Shown in pieces: positions 1 through 7,949 of a stretch of DNA of 44,778 nt. The stretch is from Nostoc sp. 'Peltigera membranacea cyanobiont' N6 (GTDB lineage: Bacteria; Cyanobacteriota; Cyanobacteriia; Cyanobacteriales; Nostocaceae). The DNA is taken from NCBI RefSeq assembly GCF_002949735.1, contig NZ_CP026685.1, positions 1-44,778 of the forward strand, written 5' to 3'. The notes beneath the pieces were generated by a model that saw only the letters and a list, made by a program, of their open reading frames with translations, was not told where the DNA came from and searched no databases. The translations under genes were made by a program, and so were the position numbers. Position 1 is the stretch's first letter. Every line of letters starts with the position of its first letter.

Positions 1-28
1 AAAAAAATAACCAAATAAATATACTGTG

Positions 29-52
29 ATGGTTAGACGTATGATAGACCAT
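29..52. promoter_or_regulatory. Imperfect palindrome upstream of broken RHH gene
   Basis: Arms ATGGT and ACCAT enclose two direct copies of TAGAC spaced 11 bp apart. The site ends 8 bp before the ATG at 61. RHH repressors commonly bind short direct or inverted repeats overlapping their own promoter, so this is a plausible autoregulatory operator. That role is inferred; only the symmetry is seen. Confidence 0.35.
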
Positions 53-60
53 CTTTTGTT

Positions 61-279
61 ATGCCCAAAAAACCCGTTAATAATCGCCCTCAGATAAATG
101 TTCACCTAGACAAAGAACCTACCTTGCTAGACGAAATTAAAAAGGCTGCAAGCGATCACAATTGCTCCACCGTTTGAAATGATGTTTTGGCTAATAACAA
201 ACTACATCAACGACTTTATACTCTTTTTTTAGCAATGGTATTGATAGGAGATTTAATTTTGTTTTACGCTCGGAATTAA
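61..279 (+). pseudogene. RHH (CopG/Arc-like) plasmid protein interrupted by a TGA stop
   Basis: The first 38 codons read MPKKPVNNRPQINVHLDKEP and continue with a typical ribbon-helix-helix core: a polar tail, a beta strand (INVHL) and an amphipathic helix (LLDEIKKAASDHN). An in-frame TGA at 175-177 stops translation, yet the same frame stays open for 33 further codons to a TAA at 277-279. That extension includes a hydrophobic stretch near its end. RHH domains need about 45 residues with two helices, so the 38-residue product lacks helix 2 and should not fold as a dimer unless TGA is read through. One C-to-T change from CGA would explain it. The palindrome just upstream supports a former autoregulated gene. 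The downstream residues do not look like a canonical RHH helix 2, so the 3' part could also be unrelated sequence. Confidence 0.5.
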
Positions 280-298
280 AGATTCCGAAAACCACGTC

Positions 299-508
299 TT
301 GTCTCCCCTTAACTACCGCATAATAAACCTGTTTGTTATAATATCTTGTTTACCTGATTCTTTGGACTGGGGTCAAGCTGCTTTCCTTGCACTCTCTACT
401 TTTCTACCTCATTTAGTTTTGTCTTTATTGCTACTAAACATTGAAAGGCTTCGACCCTTAGCACTTAGTCAGGGAATTGACATTACTATTTCCAGGTGCA
501 AGATATGA
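299..508 (+). CDS. Doubtful hydrophobic 69-aa ORF
   Basis: This reading frame opens with TTG and has no visible Shine-Dalgarno sequence. The product has one or two hydrophobic stretches (around residues 9-17 and 27-47) that could be membrane segments. It resembles no family I know. It sits between the broken RHH gene and a bidirectional hairpin at 556-585. It may be real but is as likely to be chance. Confidence 0.18.
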   Translation: MSPLNYRIINLFVIISCLPDSLDWGQAAFLALSTFLPHLVLSLLLLNIERLRPLALSQGIDITISRCKI

Positions 509-555
509 GTAAGCGAATAATTAATTTGTCGTGAATATAGACGATAACATAAAAT

Positions 556-585
556 ACAACCATCGTGTATACACACGATGGTTGT
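556..585. terminator. Perfect 13-bp stem-loop, likely bidirectional terminator
   Basis: ACAACCATCGTGT at 556-568 pairs exactly with ACACGATGGTTGT at 573-585 around a 4-nt loop. There is no long U tract, so it is not a textbook intrinsic terminator. It lies between a possible plus-strand unit and the convergent minus-strand gene ending at 664. A weaker inverted repeat (ACTAAAGTT at 604-612 with AACTTTAGT at 634-642) lies closer to that gene. Confidence 0.45.
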
Positions 586-663
586 AGTATAAAAATATTA
601 TCTACTAAAGTTAATTCTATATTTAAAGTCACAAACTTTAGTAAAATTAAAAAGCTGGTTAAT

Positions 664-1215
664 TTACTTTGATGGGAGCGACTTTTCCCAGGAATACTTT
701 AATTTTTTCAAGCTTATATTTTCTTCTACTAAGTTACTGCCAAATGCTCTTTTCATTTCTTTTGATATGTAAGTAAACTCGTTTTCAGATTCTGATTTAT
801 CTCTAGACTCTACTAGAGCATTCTGAAGATATGTCAAATGTTCAGGTAGTTCTTTTACTACTTTGTTTGAAATTTTGTCAGCTTCTTCCTCAACCAGTTT
901 TTTTAGTTTTGTTATTTCAGTACCTATTTCAGACGGACTTAGATGTTCTGCTTCTAAATCCATCTCTAGAATGTCTTCCTCAGTGCCTTGTTCATCTAAC
1001 TTGACAGTGTATCCACGCTGCAAAGCAGTATCTTTAGAACGAATCACCTCGCCACGTTTATCTTTAGATTTTTCCGTAGACGCAATTACACGATCACCTG
1101 GCTTATAATCCTTACTCATCATTTTGGTAAAACGCTTAAGTTTAATTACTAAAGAAACTACATCGTCATCTTGGGTTATTCCGAAAGCGTAGTTAAAATA
1201 ATCTGTAAGGCACAT
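664..1215 (-). CDS. Unknown protein with SH3-like N-terminal segment and charged helical tail
   Basis: No family is recognised with confidence. From about residue 37 the segment YKPGDRVIASTEKSKDKRG followed by a glycine turn and alternating hydrophobics looks like a small beta-barrel (SH3/KOW-like). The remainder is acidic and mostly helical, with a LKKLVEEEADKISNKV amphipathic region. The longest frame starts at 1215. Two internal ATG codons at 1122 and 1119, directly before SKDYKPGD, give a more natural N-terminus, and the 31 preceding residues may not be translated. Neither start has a strong ribosome-binding site. The start at 1215 overlaps a 47-aa frame (1193-1336) by 23 bp. Confidence 0.55.
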   Translation of the reverse strand: MCLTDYFNYAFGITQDDDVVSLVIKLKRFTKMMSKDYKPGDRVIASTEKSKDKRGEVIRSKDTALQRGYTVKLDEQGTEEDILEMDLEAEHLSPSEIGTEITKLKKLVEEEADKISNKVVKELPEHLTYLQNALVESRDKSESENEFTYISKEMKRAFGSNLVEENISLKKLKYSWEKSLPSK

Positions 1216-1336
1216 TCAAGAAATCAATCGCCCGTTTCTTAGCTGCTTCCCCGCTTTGGTCATACCTGCTCGTGGTACTGGGTAAGCATATCCAGACTAT
1301 TTGGGGTTTATCGTTGGTTTGTTTGAGTTGGAGCAT
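1193..1336 (-). CDS. Possible 47-aa small protein or gene fragment
   Basis: ATG at 1336 to TAA at 1193 gives a 47-residue product with a natural-looking composition, including KPQIVWICLP and GEAAKKRAIDFL. A beta strand followed by a helix is suggested. The frame overlaps the downstream gene's longest start by 23 bp, as in translational coupling, but it could equally be a remnant of a longer gene. No family recognised. Confidence 0.25.
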   Translation of the reverse strand: MLQLKQTNDKPQIVWICLPSTTSRYDQSGEAAKKRAIDFLNVPYRLF

Positions 1337-1445
1337 TATAGTTTCTCATGCTTAAAAGACTAGCGACTGGTTAGATAGATCCCAAATGGGTTCTATAAAG
1401 TAAATCTTTAGACGGCTAGACGACGTAACATAATACTGTTAAGCC

Positions 1446-1547
1446 GGAACCCTTGAATATTTGGAAACTCAAGGCTATTCATTTCATTCAGGGTTCGCAC
1501 CTTTAATTGAGCAGCGCTATGGAGTCAAAGCACAAAATCGTTCATGA
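1446..1547 (+). pseudogene. Short coding-like remnant in the 1337-1621 gap
   Basis: The intergenic stretch 1337-1621 holds no full gene. A 33-codon plus-strand frame reads GTLEYLETQGYSFHSGFAPL and then IEQRYGVKAQ, preceded by in-frame stops and without a start codon. The composition is protein-like, so it may be the tail of a deleted gene. Source unknown. Confidence 0.2.
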
Positions 1548-1621
1548 ATGTTTCTTGAATCGGGAAAATTTTTGCCCAGCTTGGATTTATCTGCTGATAC
1601 TTGTTGACACGGATTATGAGC

Positions 1622-3754
1622 TTACCTGCTTGACTTGGTTTTATTTTCTGAATTTTGCTTGAGATCCATTTTGGCGAAATGATCTTGCAGTAATTTGTGA
1701 ATGAAGAGGTAGCGACCACCAACACGCTGGAGGAACATACGCTCAATGCAGTAATCCAGGAAACGTGCGTAGTTCCAGGGAATATAGCCGCTAAAGTATA
1801 ATATGAGGCGGAGAGCGAAATGTTGAATAGCAGCTTTTCCACCACAAAAGTGTCCAGCAAGAACAGAAATAAACATTGGAATAAATAGACTTATTATTGG
1901 TTGTATAACTTTAATATTAAGTATTTTTGCAAGCAAGTGACCAATCAATCCACTCACTATTATTACAATTAGGAAAATAAATCCAGAATTTAATGCTGAT
2001 TTTAGAATACCTTGATTAGCGATTTTGGTCTTATCTATAGCAGGCGTATATAATCCCTCACATAAGATGAAACAACCCATTGTAATAATTATCCCAATGG
2101 GTAGCCAGAAAATAAGTTTTGTATAATTCAGCTTATCATCTATCCACCATATAATTGCACCTATAACTAAGCCCAAAATTATTTTTTGATTTATTTTATA
2201 GCTAAAACTTTCTCTATTCCAAATATAATTTTTTATTTTTATATGCTTGATGTTTTCATTTAGTTTTAAACTTAAGTCCAGCTTTAGAAACTGAAAAACA
2301 GGCTTTATTATTACTCCCTTGCATAAATAAAATATTGGCCAAGAATAAATTAAATAGTTATAATTAAGTTTTTCTCCATTTAATAGCGAATATAATATTA
2401 TTATTAATATAAACTCTAAGCTAATAAATCCCCAGATAAATACATTAGTAATTATTTTGTATAGATTTTGTTGATTTTTTCTGCTTAGGTAGAAAGGTTG
2501 CATTTGTTCAATCAAAAATTCAGTTTTAGATTCCTGTTTTAACTGTTGAGCTAGCCAAGTAAGCCAAATTTTAGTTTGCTTATTTTTAGGAGGCTTTTTT
2601 GTCAAATATATCTTCTCGTTAAGTTCTCTTTGACACATTCTATCTATATAGGAATCCAGCAAATCTTGGCGGGAACTTTCTTCAATAGAACTAGCTTTGT
2701 GCCATGATTGGCTTATTTCTGGAAAGGCGAGAATAGTTATGCTTAACAGTAAGGGAGTTTTAACTAGTTCTAATAAGTTTGGATCTTTTCTAATAAATTC
2801 TAAAATCTTAGTTTGGTTAATACCAATAAGATATTCCTTAAGTTGCCCGTCAGTTATAGACTGTAAACAAATAGCCCCACTGAGACTGAGACTTCGATAT
2901 GTTGAATAGTTATTATACTCTTCCGTTCGGCTACAAACAACCAAACGTTGTTGAGGTAATTCCTTTTGCAATAATTGATTAATTGCCTGAACACAAAGTT
3001 CTTGTTTTTTCGGACTCAATTCATCTAAACCATCAAGTAGGAGTAAAAGTTGATCCTCTTTTAGCCATTTTTTACCAACTTTAGTCGGAACATCATACTT
3101 TGACTTCAGTTCGCTTACTAACCATTCACTCAATGCTTTATCTCCCTGGAAGGAAGATAAGTTAAACAGCACAGGGATAGGATAACTAGAATCATCCCCC
3201 GCACGACTAACTAAAACTTCAGCTAGTTTTAATTGTGTAGTCGTCTTACCTGCCCCTGGCGCACCCAAAATTAACAGTTTACCTGCAATTTCTTTCGAAT
3301 CAAAAACTTCTAAAATTGTTGTGGTATCTGGGAGACGTTCAGGAGGCTTTAAGCCAATTTTTATCTCTGCATCCCAAGGTCGCTTTACTTGTTGCGGTTG
3401 TGATTCCTTCCCCAAATTAATTAGCACGGCATTGTGTAGAGATTGCCTTAATCGTGCTGTAACTTCTTCCTTGACTGCGGCTAATAGTAACCGCTCGTTT
3501 TTCGGTCTAGCTGGGTTGCCTATTGGTGTTGTTGTCTGCTGACCAAGGATTAACTCCTTGATGACAAACATTAAGTTGTTACTACCTTGGACTACTGTAT
3601 TATTGTCACCTAAAACAGATTGGTTCTCATTACCCTGAACCACACGGTTTTGATTTCCCTGCACTACATTTTGATGTGCAGAATTGTCAGCCTGCTGCGT
3701 TGAATTTGCATCAGGCTGTTGTGAATCAGAGTTTTCTGGTAGCTGCTGACTCAT
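1622..3754 (-). CDS. NACHT-family NTPase with octapeptide N-terminal repeat and polytopic C-terminal half
   Basis: A 710-residue STAND-type signalling ATPase. Residues 1-29 are Gln/Asn/Ser-rich. Residues 30-61 form four octapeptides of pattern xVQGNxNx (VVQGNQNR, VVQGNENQ, SVLGDNNT, VVQGSNNL). The NACHT core has Walker A GAPGAGKTT at about 164-172 and Walker B LLLLLDGLDEL at about 236-246, the small-residue-rich NACHT form. About six transmembrane segments lie between roughly 430 and 650. The C-terminus GGRYLFIHKLLQDHF matches the ending seen on many cyanobacterial NACHT NTPases, so the gene looks full length. It starts 9 bp after the stop of the pentapeptide gene on the same strand, implying one transcript. 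NACHT proteins of bacteria commonly act in anti-phage or cell-death signalling. The shared repeat with its neighbour suggests partner recruitment; that role is inferred. The membrane half is AT-rich relative to the rest. Confidence 0.88.
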   Translation of the reverse strand: MSQQLPENSDSQQPDANSTQQADNSAHQNVVQGNQNRVVQGNENQSVLGDNNTVVQGSNNLMFVIKELILGQQTTTPIGNPARPKNERLLLAAVKEEVTARLRQSLHNAVLINLGKESQPQQVKRPWDAEIKIGLKPPERLPDTTTILEVFDSKEIAGKLLILGAPGAGKTTTQLKLAEVLVSRAGDDSSYPIPVLFNLSSFQGDKALSEWLVSELKSKYDVPTKVGKKWLKEDQLLLLLDGLDELSPKKQELCVQAINQLLQKELPQQRLVVCSRTEEYNNYSTYRSLSLSGAICLQSITDGQLKEYLIGINQTKILEFIRKDPNLLELVKTPLLLSITILAFPEISQSWHKASSIEESSRQDLLDSYIDRMCQRELNEKIYLTKKPPKNKQTKIWLTWLAQQLKQESKTEFLIEQMQPFYLSRKNQQNLYKIITNVFIWGFISLEFILIIILYSLLNGEKLNYNYLIYSWPIFYLCKGVIIKPVFQFLKLDLSLKLNENIKHIKIKNYIWNRESFSYKINQKIILGLVIGAIIWWIDDKLNYTKLIFWLPIGIIITMGCFILCEGLYTPAIDKTKIANQGILKSALNSGFIFLIVIIVSGLIGHLLAKILNIKVIQPIISLFIPMFISVLAGHFCGGKAAIQHFALRLILYFSGYIPWNYARFLDYCIERMFLQRVGGRYLFIHKLLQDHFAKMDLKQNSENKTKSSR

Positions 3755-3763
3755 AATTCAGTT

Positions 3764-6019
3764 CTACAATCCCAGCAGGTGAGAACCAGCAGCAACACCT
3801 AACCAAGTTGCAACTTTCACAATAATCGGCTTGGCTATTGTCCAGACTTTCTGACCAGCTTCCACGCCCTTGCTTGTTTTTTCAAGTGTTTCTGCCACAG
3901 TTCCCAAACGCTCTAATGCTCGTTGCTTATTTGGTTCTTCTTTATCCGTTGCTTTCTTAGCTGCACTCAAGTCTTCAACTAATTCTTCTTTGGTATCTGC
4001 TGGTAGTTCTGCCCCTTTAATTAAAGTTTCAAGTTGAGCCAATAACTTAACAACATCCTCCTTAGTGAGCGATTCTGCGGTATCTGCACCTACCTGATTT
4101 TGTTGAGCTACTTGATTACCATCACCAAGGACAGCCTGATTATTGTCACCTTGAACTGCGCGGTTGTTATCACCTTGAACGTTGTTGACATTGCCGCCTA
4201 CAGAACCACCAACTGAAAATCCGCCGGGGTTGCTAGCCATACTTCCTACCTCTTGTATTTGTGTACTTGAATAATAACTAGGGCGTTGTAGTGCCTGATT
4301 AACAAAATTTTCTAAACTACGAATTCTGCTATCCTTTTCTGCTAAAAGTAATTTAATTTCTCGCTCTGGCAAGGCTTTTATCTCATTGTAAGTGTCAAAA
4401 TATTCTGCACTCAGTTGGGACTTGTCAGTCGTAGATGCGGTTTTAGCACGAAGTAAAAACTTATCCTGCCCCCGTTTCTCCATTGCCACAATTTCTAATT
4501 CGGCATCAGGGTGATTCTCTGCCAACTGCTTAAAGGAAATTGCGATCGCCCTTGGGTCAACTCCCTGGCTGTGGTACAAATCGAGGGTGTCAAAAATCGG
4601 TTTGATGAAATCCCCAAACTCTCCATCAGCAAATACCTCCTGTCTGTTGTCCGGTTTGCGATAGGGGTCAGGATGTTTTCTTGTGGGGAGTCGCATATAA
4701 ACATATTCACACCTCACACCAGTAAAGTTAGTTTGGTTAGTAATATTCCAATCTTCAATATAGGCTCCAGTGAGAGTAGCTCCTATGAAGTTAGTTCCAT
4801 CTAGTTGTGTTTGTACTAACTTTGCTCTGGATAAATCAGTTTGTTGCAGGTTTGCGTCACTTAAATCTGCGCCTATAAAGCTAGCATCTTCCAATGTAGC
4901 TCTTTCAAAATTGACACCTCGTAGGTCTTGACGGTCAAAATTCTTGTTTTGTCCCTGACCTGTAATTAATAGTTGACGCACTAATGGGTTTTGAAGATAA
5001 CATTCACCAAAGCGAACGCTATCAAGACCTTTTGCCTCGTAAAAACAAGTTTTTTTCAGAATTGCTTCTCTTAAATCTGTATTTTGAAGGATTGCGTGTG
5101 TCAAGTTAGCTTCTGTTAAATCTGCATTACAAAAGCAGGTTCCACCTATAGAAGCAACAAAAATAGATATTTTATGAATTAAGGTAAATTTTTTATCTCC
5201 TTTCATCGCTTTGTAAGCAATATAAATACTCAGTACCATAATAAAGATGATAACTAAGGCTGTTAAAATCACATAAAAAATAATCTGATCTGGCATTTTG
5301 TAATATATCTTAAAAACAGAAATATTTGGTATTATTATAGGTACTACAATTGCACCAAAAAAAGATGCCAAACCGAAAATAAAAGCCAAGACAACCGAAT
5401 TCCAAAGATTCAGTTGAGTAATCCCAAGAATAATGCAAGCACTATCAACAATACCAGCATTAACAATTGCAGCAGAAACAACACCTGCAAATGCGACACC
5501 GCTGCTTTTATCATCTGTAAAAACGCTAATAATAGCGGTAGTAAAAGAACTAGCAATTGCACTTACAAAGATTGATATCTGTAGAGATTCATATAAACCT
5601 TTATGAATAGTAGAAAGAAAGAAAAATATAAGCACCAATAACGTAGCTACACCAGACACTTTTTGGCTATCCCTGCTTTCAAATTTACTCAAATTATACA
5701 ATGCACTTATAACGTACTCGGAGGTAAATCCTGATAATACTGCTAAGAGAAATAATAATATGAGCAACCTAATTGCCCAATACAGAGGTAGTCCAGCTTT
5801 AGCACCACTTAAGTTAGCATTTTTAAGATTAGATTGGGTAAAATTTGCGCCTTTAATAACTGCATCTTTTAAAATAGCGTTAGTAAAATTAGCTTCTCTT
5901 AAAGTAGCGTTGCTAAAATTTGCCTTTGTCATATCCGCACCGCTAAAATTTACACCCTCAAGGTTTTGACCTTTGAAAGAGCGCCCTCTGAGATTTTGAC
6001 CGGAGAAGTCCTGGGACAT
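3764..6019 (-). CDS. Pentapeptide-repeat membrane protein with VQGDNN octapeptides and helical C-terminal domain
   Basis: 751 residues. Residues about 8-75 are A(D/N)LxxA-type pentapeptides, 80-292 contain about six membrane segments, and 296-345 and 363-428 are further pentapeptide blocks. Residues 440-500 form a conserved linker (GEFGDFIKPIFDTLDLYHSQ, then GVD and SF) that recurs in the pentapeptide protein at 18605. A short coiled coil (LLLAEKDSRIRSLENFV) leads to octapeptides VQGDNNRA, VQGDNNQA, VLGDGNQV at about 614-637. The last 109 residues are a helical bundle (LTKEDVVKLLAQLETLIKGA) ending in a hydrophobic helix. The octapeptides match those at the N-terminus of the NACHT protein encoded 9 bp downstream. 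A plausible role is membrane-acting effector or adaptor for that NTPase, by analogy with receptor/effector pairs that share amyloid motifs. Biochemical function is unknown. Confidence 0.85.
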   Translation of the reverse strand: MSQDFSGQNLRGRSFKGQNLEGVNFSGADMTKANFSNATLREANFTNAILKDAVIKGANFTQSNLKNANLSGAKAGLPLYWAIRLLILLFLLAVLSGFTSEYVISALYNLSKFESRDSQKVSGVATLLVLIFFFLSTIHKGLYESLQISIFVSAIASSFTTAIISVFTDDKSSGVAFAGVVSAAIVNAGIVDSACIILGITQLNLWNSVVLAFIFGLASFFGAIVVPIIIPNISVFKIYYKMPDQIIFYVILTALVIIFIMVLSIYIAYKAMKGDKKFTLIHKISIFVASIGGTCFCNADLTEANLTHAILQNTDLREAILKKTCFYEAKGLDSVRFGECYLQNPLVRQLLITGQGQNKNFDRQDLRGVNFERATLEDASFIGADLSDANLQQTDLSRAKLVQTQLDGTNFIGATLTGAYIEDWNITNQTNFTGVRCEYVYMRLPTRKHPDPYRKPDNRQEVFADGEFGDFIKPIFDTLDLYHSQGVDPRAIAISFKQLAENHPDAELEIVAMEKRGQDKFLLRAKTASTTDKSQLSAEYFDTYNEIKALPEREIKLLLAEKDSRIRSLENFVNQALQRPSYYSSTQIQEVGSMASNPGGFSVGGSVGGNVNNVQGDNNRAVQGDNNQAVLGDGNQVAQQNQVGADTAESLTKEDVVKLLAQLETLIKGAELPADTKEELVEDLSAAKKATDKEEPNKQRALERLGTVAETLEKTSKGVEAGQKVWTIAKPIIVKVATWLGVAAGSHLLGL

Positions 6020-6305
6020 GGCTGGGTGCTGTATACAAATTTCTTTTTGGATACAGATATACCATGAACAATTCCAGATTTTTTAATGGTTTAAGTTGAT
6101 TTGCTATTTCTACCTTCAGAATTAACTCGGAAATTGCAAGTCAGAAACACCATACTTGTGTGAATCTAAAGCGATCGCTATGTAGATTGTGAAGTGGTTC
6201 ATCCATCCTGTGCAGTTATTATGCCATTTTTTTATAGGTAAATTACTATATCTAATGCAGGCTTAACCCATGCTGGGTAAGGCTTAACTGGTATCAGTCA
6301 TTGTT

Positions 6306-6470
6306 GAAAATCTGCACAAAAGTAAAGCAACCATTAATTAGGACTAAACCAGTTCAATAACCCTACTCTGCATGGGTTACAGTCATTTGGGGCTGTGTAG
6401 GCGAAGAAAGGTGCGATCGCAGTTACTTATCAGAAGGTGGCTTCTTATAAGCAGAGTTCTCATAAGTAAA
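6306..6470. repeat. Interspersed repeat, copy 1
   Basis: Core elements in order: CTGCAC..AA, then TTCAATAA, then a GCATGGGTTACAG box, then GCTGTGTAGGCGAAGAAAGG, a HIP1 octamer, TTACTTATCAGAA and TCTCATAAGTAAA. The same order occurs at 20691-20810, 21366-21546 and 22060-22190 with differing completeness. No ORF is conserved among copies, so it behaves as a non-coding repeat. Confidence 0.6.
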
Positions 6471-6630
6471 CCTCGAAAAATTCCCACGAAATCCCCCCAT
6501 ACTGGTCTCCTAGCCTCCTAGTGACTTCTTAGCCTCTAAAATGATGTATCGAGGACACACCAATAAAAAACCCCTTCCTGGGTTCAGGGTAGGGGGAATA
6601 ACAATTTACTCACTCGATTATTTTATAGCC

Positions 6631-6666
6631 AAAAAAACCTCTCTATCCTTAGCATCGGCTAGAGAG
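6631..6666 (-). terminator. Intrinsic terminator (minus strand)
   Basis: CTCTCTATCC at 6639-6648 pairs with GGCTAGAGAG at 6657-6666 (9 of 10 pairs, 8-nt loop). On the minus strand the stem is followed by seven U residues (A7 at 6631-6637). It lies 390 bp beyond the stop of the response-regulator gene and would end that transcript before the pentapeptide gene promoter. Confidence 0.7.
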
Positions 6667-6670
6667 TTGA

Positions 6671-6820
6671 TTATGTGAATATCAAATTGGGGGAAGAGGT
6701 TTTAACGGTGGTAATGGTTTTATGGGTTTTGGTAGTGGCGGGAGTGGGGGAAGTGGTGGCAGTTTCGGCAATTTTGGGAGTTTCGGTAGTTTTTTCATGC
6801 GTTTGTCAGTCATGTACTAG
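6671..6820 (+). pseudogene. Glycine-rich coding remnant
   Basis: In this frame the DNA encodes GFNGGNGFMGFGSGGSGGSG followed by Phe/Gly/Ser repeats, then MRLSVMY and a stop. There is no start codon and an in-frame TGA lies just upstream. Such Gly-rich tails occur at the C-termini of some cyanobacterial membrane or RNA-binding proteins. The alternative frame starting at 6675 gives an implausible Val-rich peptide. Probably the tail of a lost gene. Confidence 0.25.
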
Positions 6821-7054
6821 TCAGAGTAGTACATCTGCTTTATGCTGTCAACTTATTTACTTATGAGAACATTTTTTCTCTCAAGTGGAGTTCTCATAAG
6901 TAAATGGGTAGCACGAGCCACCCGTTGACCCATTAAAAAGCTTACTTCTATATCTGGAAATTGTGAAATGCATCAATAATATCAACCATTTCTGTTGAGA
7001 GAATTAAACCCCACCAATACCCGACTTAATACCTTGCGTCTCCTCACCAATAGA

Positions 7055-7726
7055 TCATTCATTCACAATCAAGTTATAGTCAATATAGCCAAGCATCGCC
7101 CCTCTTTTTATAGCCTCATAACTGTTCTTGACGTGCCATTTACTGTACAAATCACTGGCATAACGTTTGACTGTACTAACAGAGAGAAACATTTCTTTAG
7201 CAATCTGTTCAAAACCTAAACCCTGAGCCAGTAAACGCAGGACTTGTATTTGTCGTTCGGTGGGAGAGTCAAGCAAGTTTTTATCAGCAAAACTAGGGTC
7301 AATATATCTATTTTTATCAAGGTTTTTTAACAGTTTTTTAGCCAGCTTCGGGTCAAGCAGGCATTCATCAGAGTAAGCTCTCTTGATGGCTAGTTCAATC
7401 AATTCTACATCAGCACTCTTGAGCATATAAGAATCAGCCCCATGACGAAAAGCTGACTTAATAAAGTCGGAATGAGTCTGATTAGTAAAAATCACCACTT
7501 TACTATTAGTCTTTGTTTTAATTGAACGAGTCAGTTCTAAACCACTCATGTCAGGCAATAGTAAATCAACTAACACAACATCAGGGTTGGTCTGTTCAAT
7601 TAATTTAAAACCTATCTTCCCACTGGTGGCATCACCAGTTACTTCTATATCTGGAGATTGTGAAATAGCACCTTTGATGCCCAAGAGTGTGAATGTTTCT
7701 GGTTCAACAATTACTATTCTCAGCAT
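7055..7726 (-). CDS. Orphan NarL/FixJ-type response regulator
   Basis: 223 residues with a receiver domain and a LuxR-type helix-turn-helix. The phosphoacceptor Asp is D54 in VDLLLPDMSG, followed by the switch Thr in VIFTNQ and the conserved Lys in YMLKSA. The HTH is at about 155-215 (TERQIQVLRLLAQGLGFEQI, then STVKRYASDLYSKWHV). The usual acidic pair near the N-terminus is VEPE rather than VDD/VED, so one Mg-binding Asp is replaced by Glu. No histidine kinase gene is adjacent, hence orphan. ATG at 7726 is preceded by GAGGATT about ten bases upstream. It lies directly downstream of the 13-copy GTGTCY cluster, which could be its binding site or the site of another regulator. Target genes are unknown. 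Confidence 0.9.
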   Translation of the reverse strand: MLRIVIVEPETFTLLGIKGAISQSPDIEVTGDATSGKIGFKLIEQTNPDVVLVDLLLPDMSGLELTRSIKTKTNSKVVIFTNQTHSDFIKSAFRHGADSYMLKSADVELIELAIKRAYSDECLLDPKLAKKLLKNLDKNRYIDPSFADKNLLDSPTERQIQVLRLLAQGLGFEQIAKEMFLSVSTVKRYASDLYSKWHVKNSYEAIKRGAMLGYIDYNLIVNE

Positions 7727-7780
7727 GATTTGATTAATCCTCTAATAATAAATGGCTGTTTTTGAGGTTATTTATTATTG

Positions 7781-7941
7781 GTGTCTAGCGGACACGCTTA
7801 AGACACTTGGTGTCTGGGCGGTGTCTAGGCTGGTGTCTGCTAGTGTCTATGCTAGATAAGGGTTTCGCGGTTTAGTGTCTGTGGTGTCCGGTGTCCAGTG
7901 TCCGCTAAAAAAGGGTGTTTTTGAGGCGAGACACCAGACAC
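7781..7941. repeat. Cluster of 13 GTGTCY hexamers
   Basis: GTGTCT or GTGTCC (either strand) starts at 7781, 7790, 7801, 7810, 7821, 7833, 7843, 7875, 7884, 7891, 7898, 7929 and 7936, mostly 7-12 bp apart. It lies between the end of the ATPase gene and the start of the response-regulator gene, both minus strand. The close spacing suggests a multi-site protein-binding region such as an iteron array or operator. Confidence 0.7.
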
Positions 7942-7949
7942 CTTAGCAG

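Larger units (their letters stand above)
6020..7054. other. 1-kb intergenic region with repeats, a terminator and a Gly-rich remnant
   Basis: No intact gene seen. It contains the promoter side of the pentapeptide/NACHT unit, copy 1 of the interspersed repeat (6306-6470), an intrinsic terminator on the minus strand (6631-6666), a Gly-rich coding remnant (6671-6820) and a second CTCATAAGTAAATGGGT-type repeat at 6890-6930. Confidence 0.6.

Noticed and set aside
1525..1860. 111-aa minus-strand frame
   Set aside because: Lies mostly in another frame of the 3' end of the NACHT gene; no independent signal.
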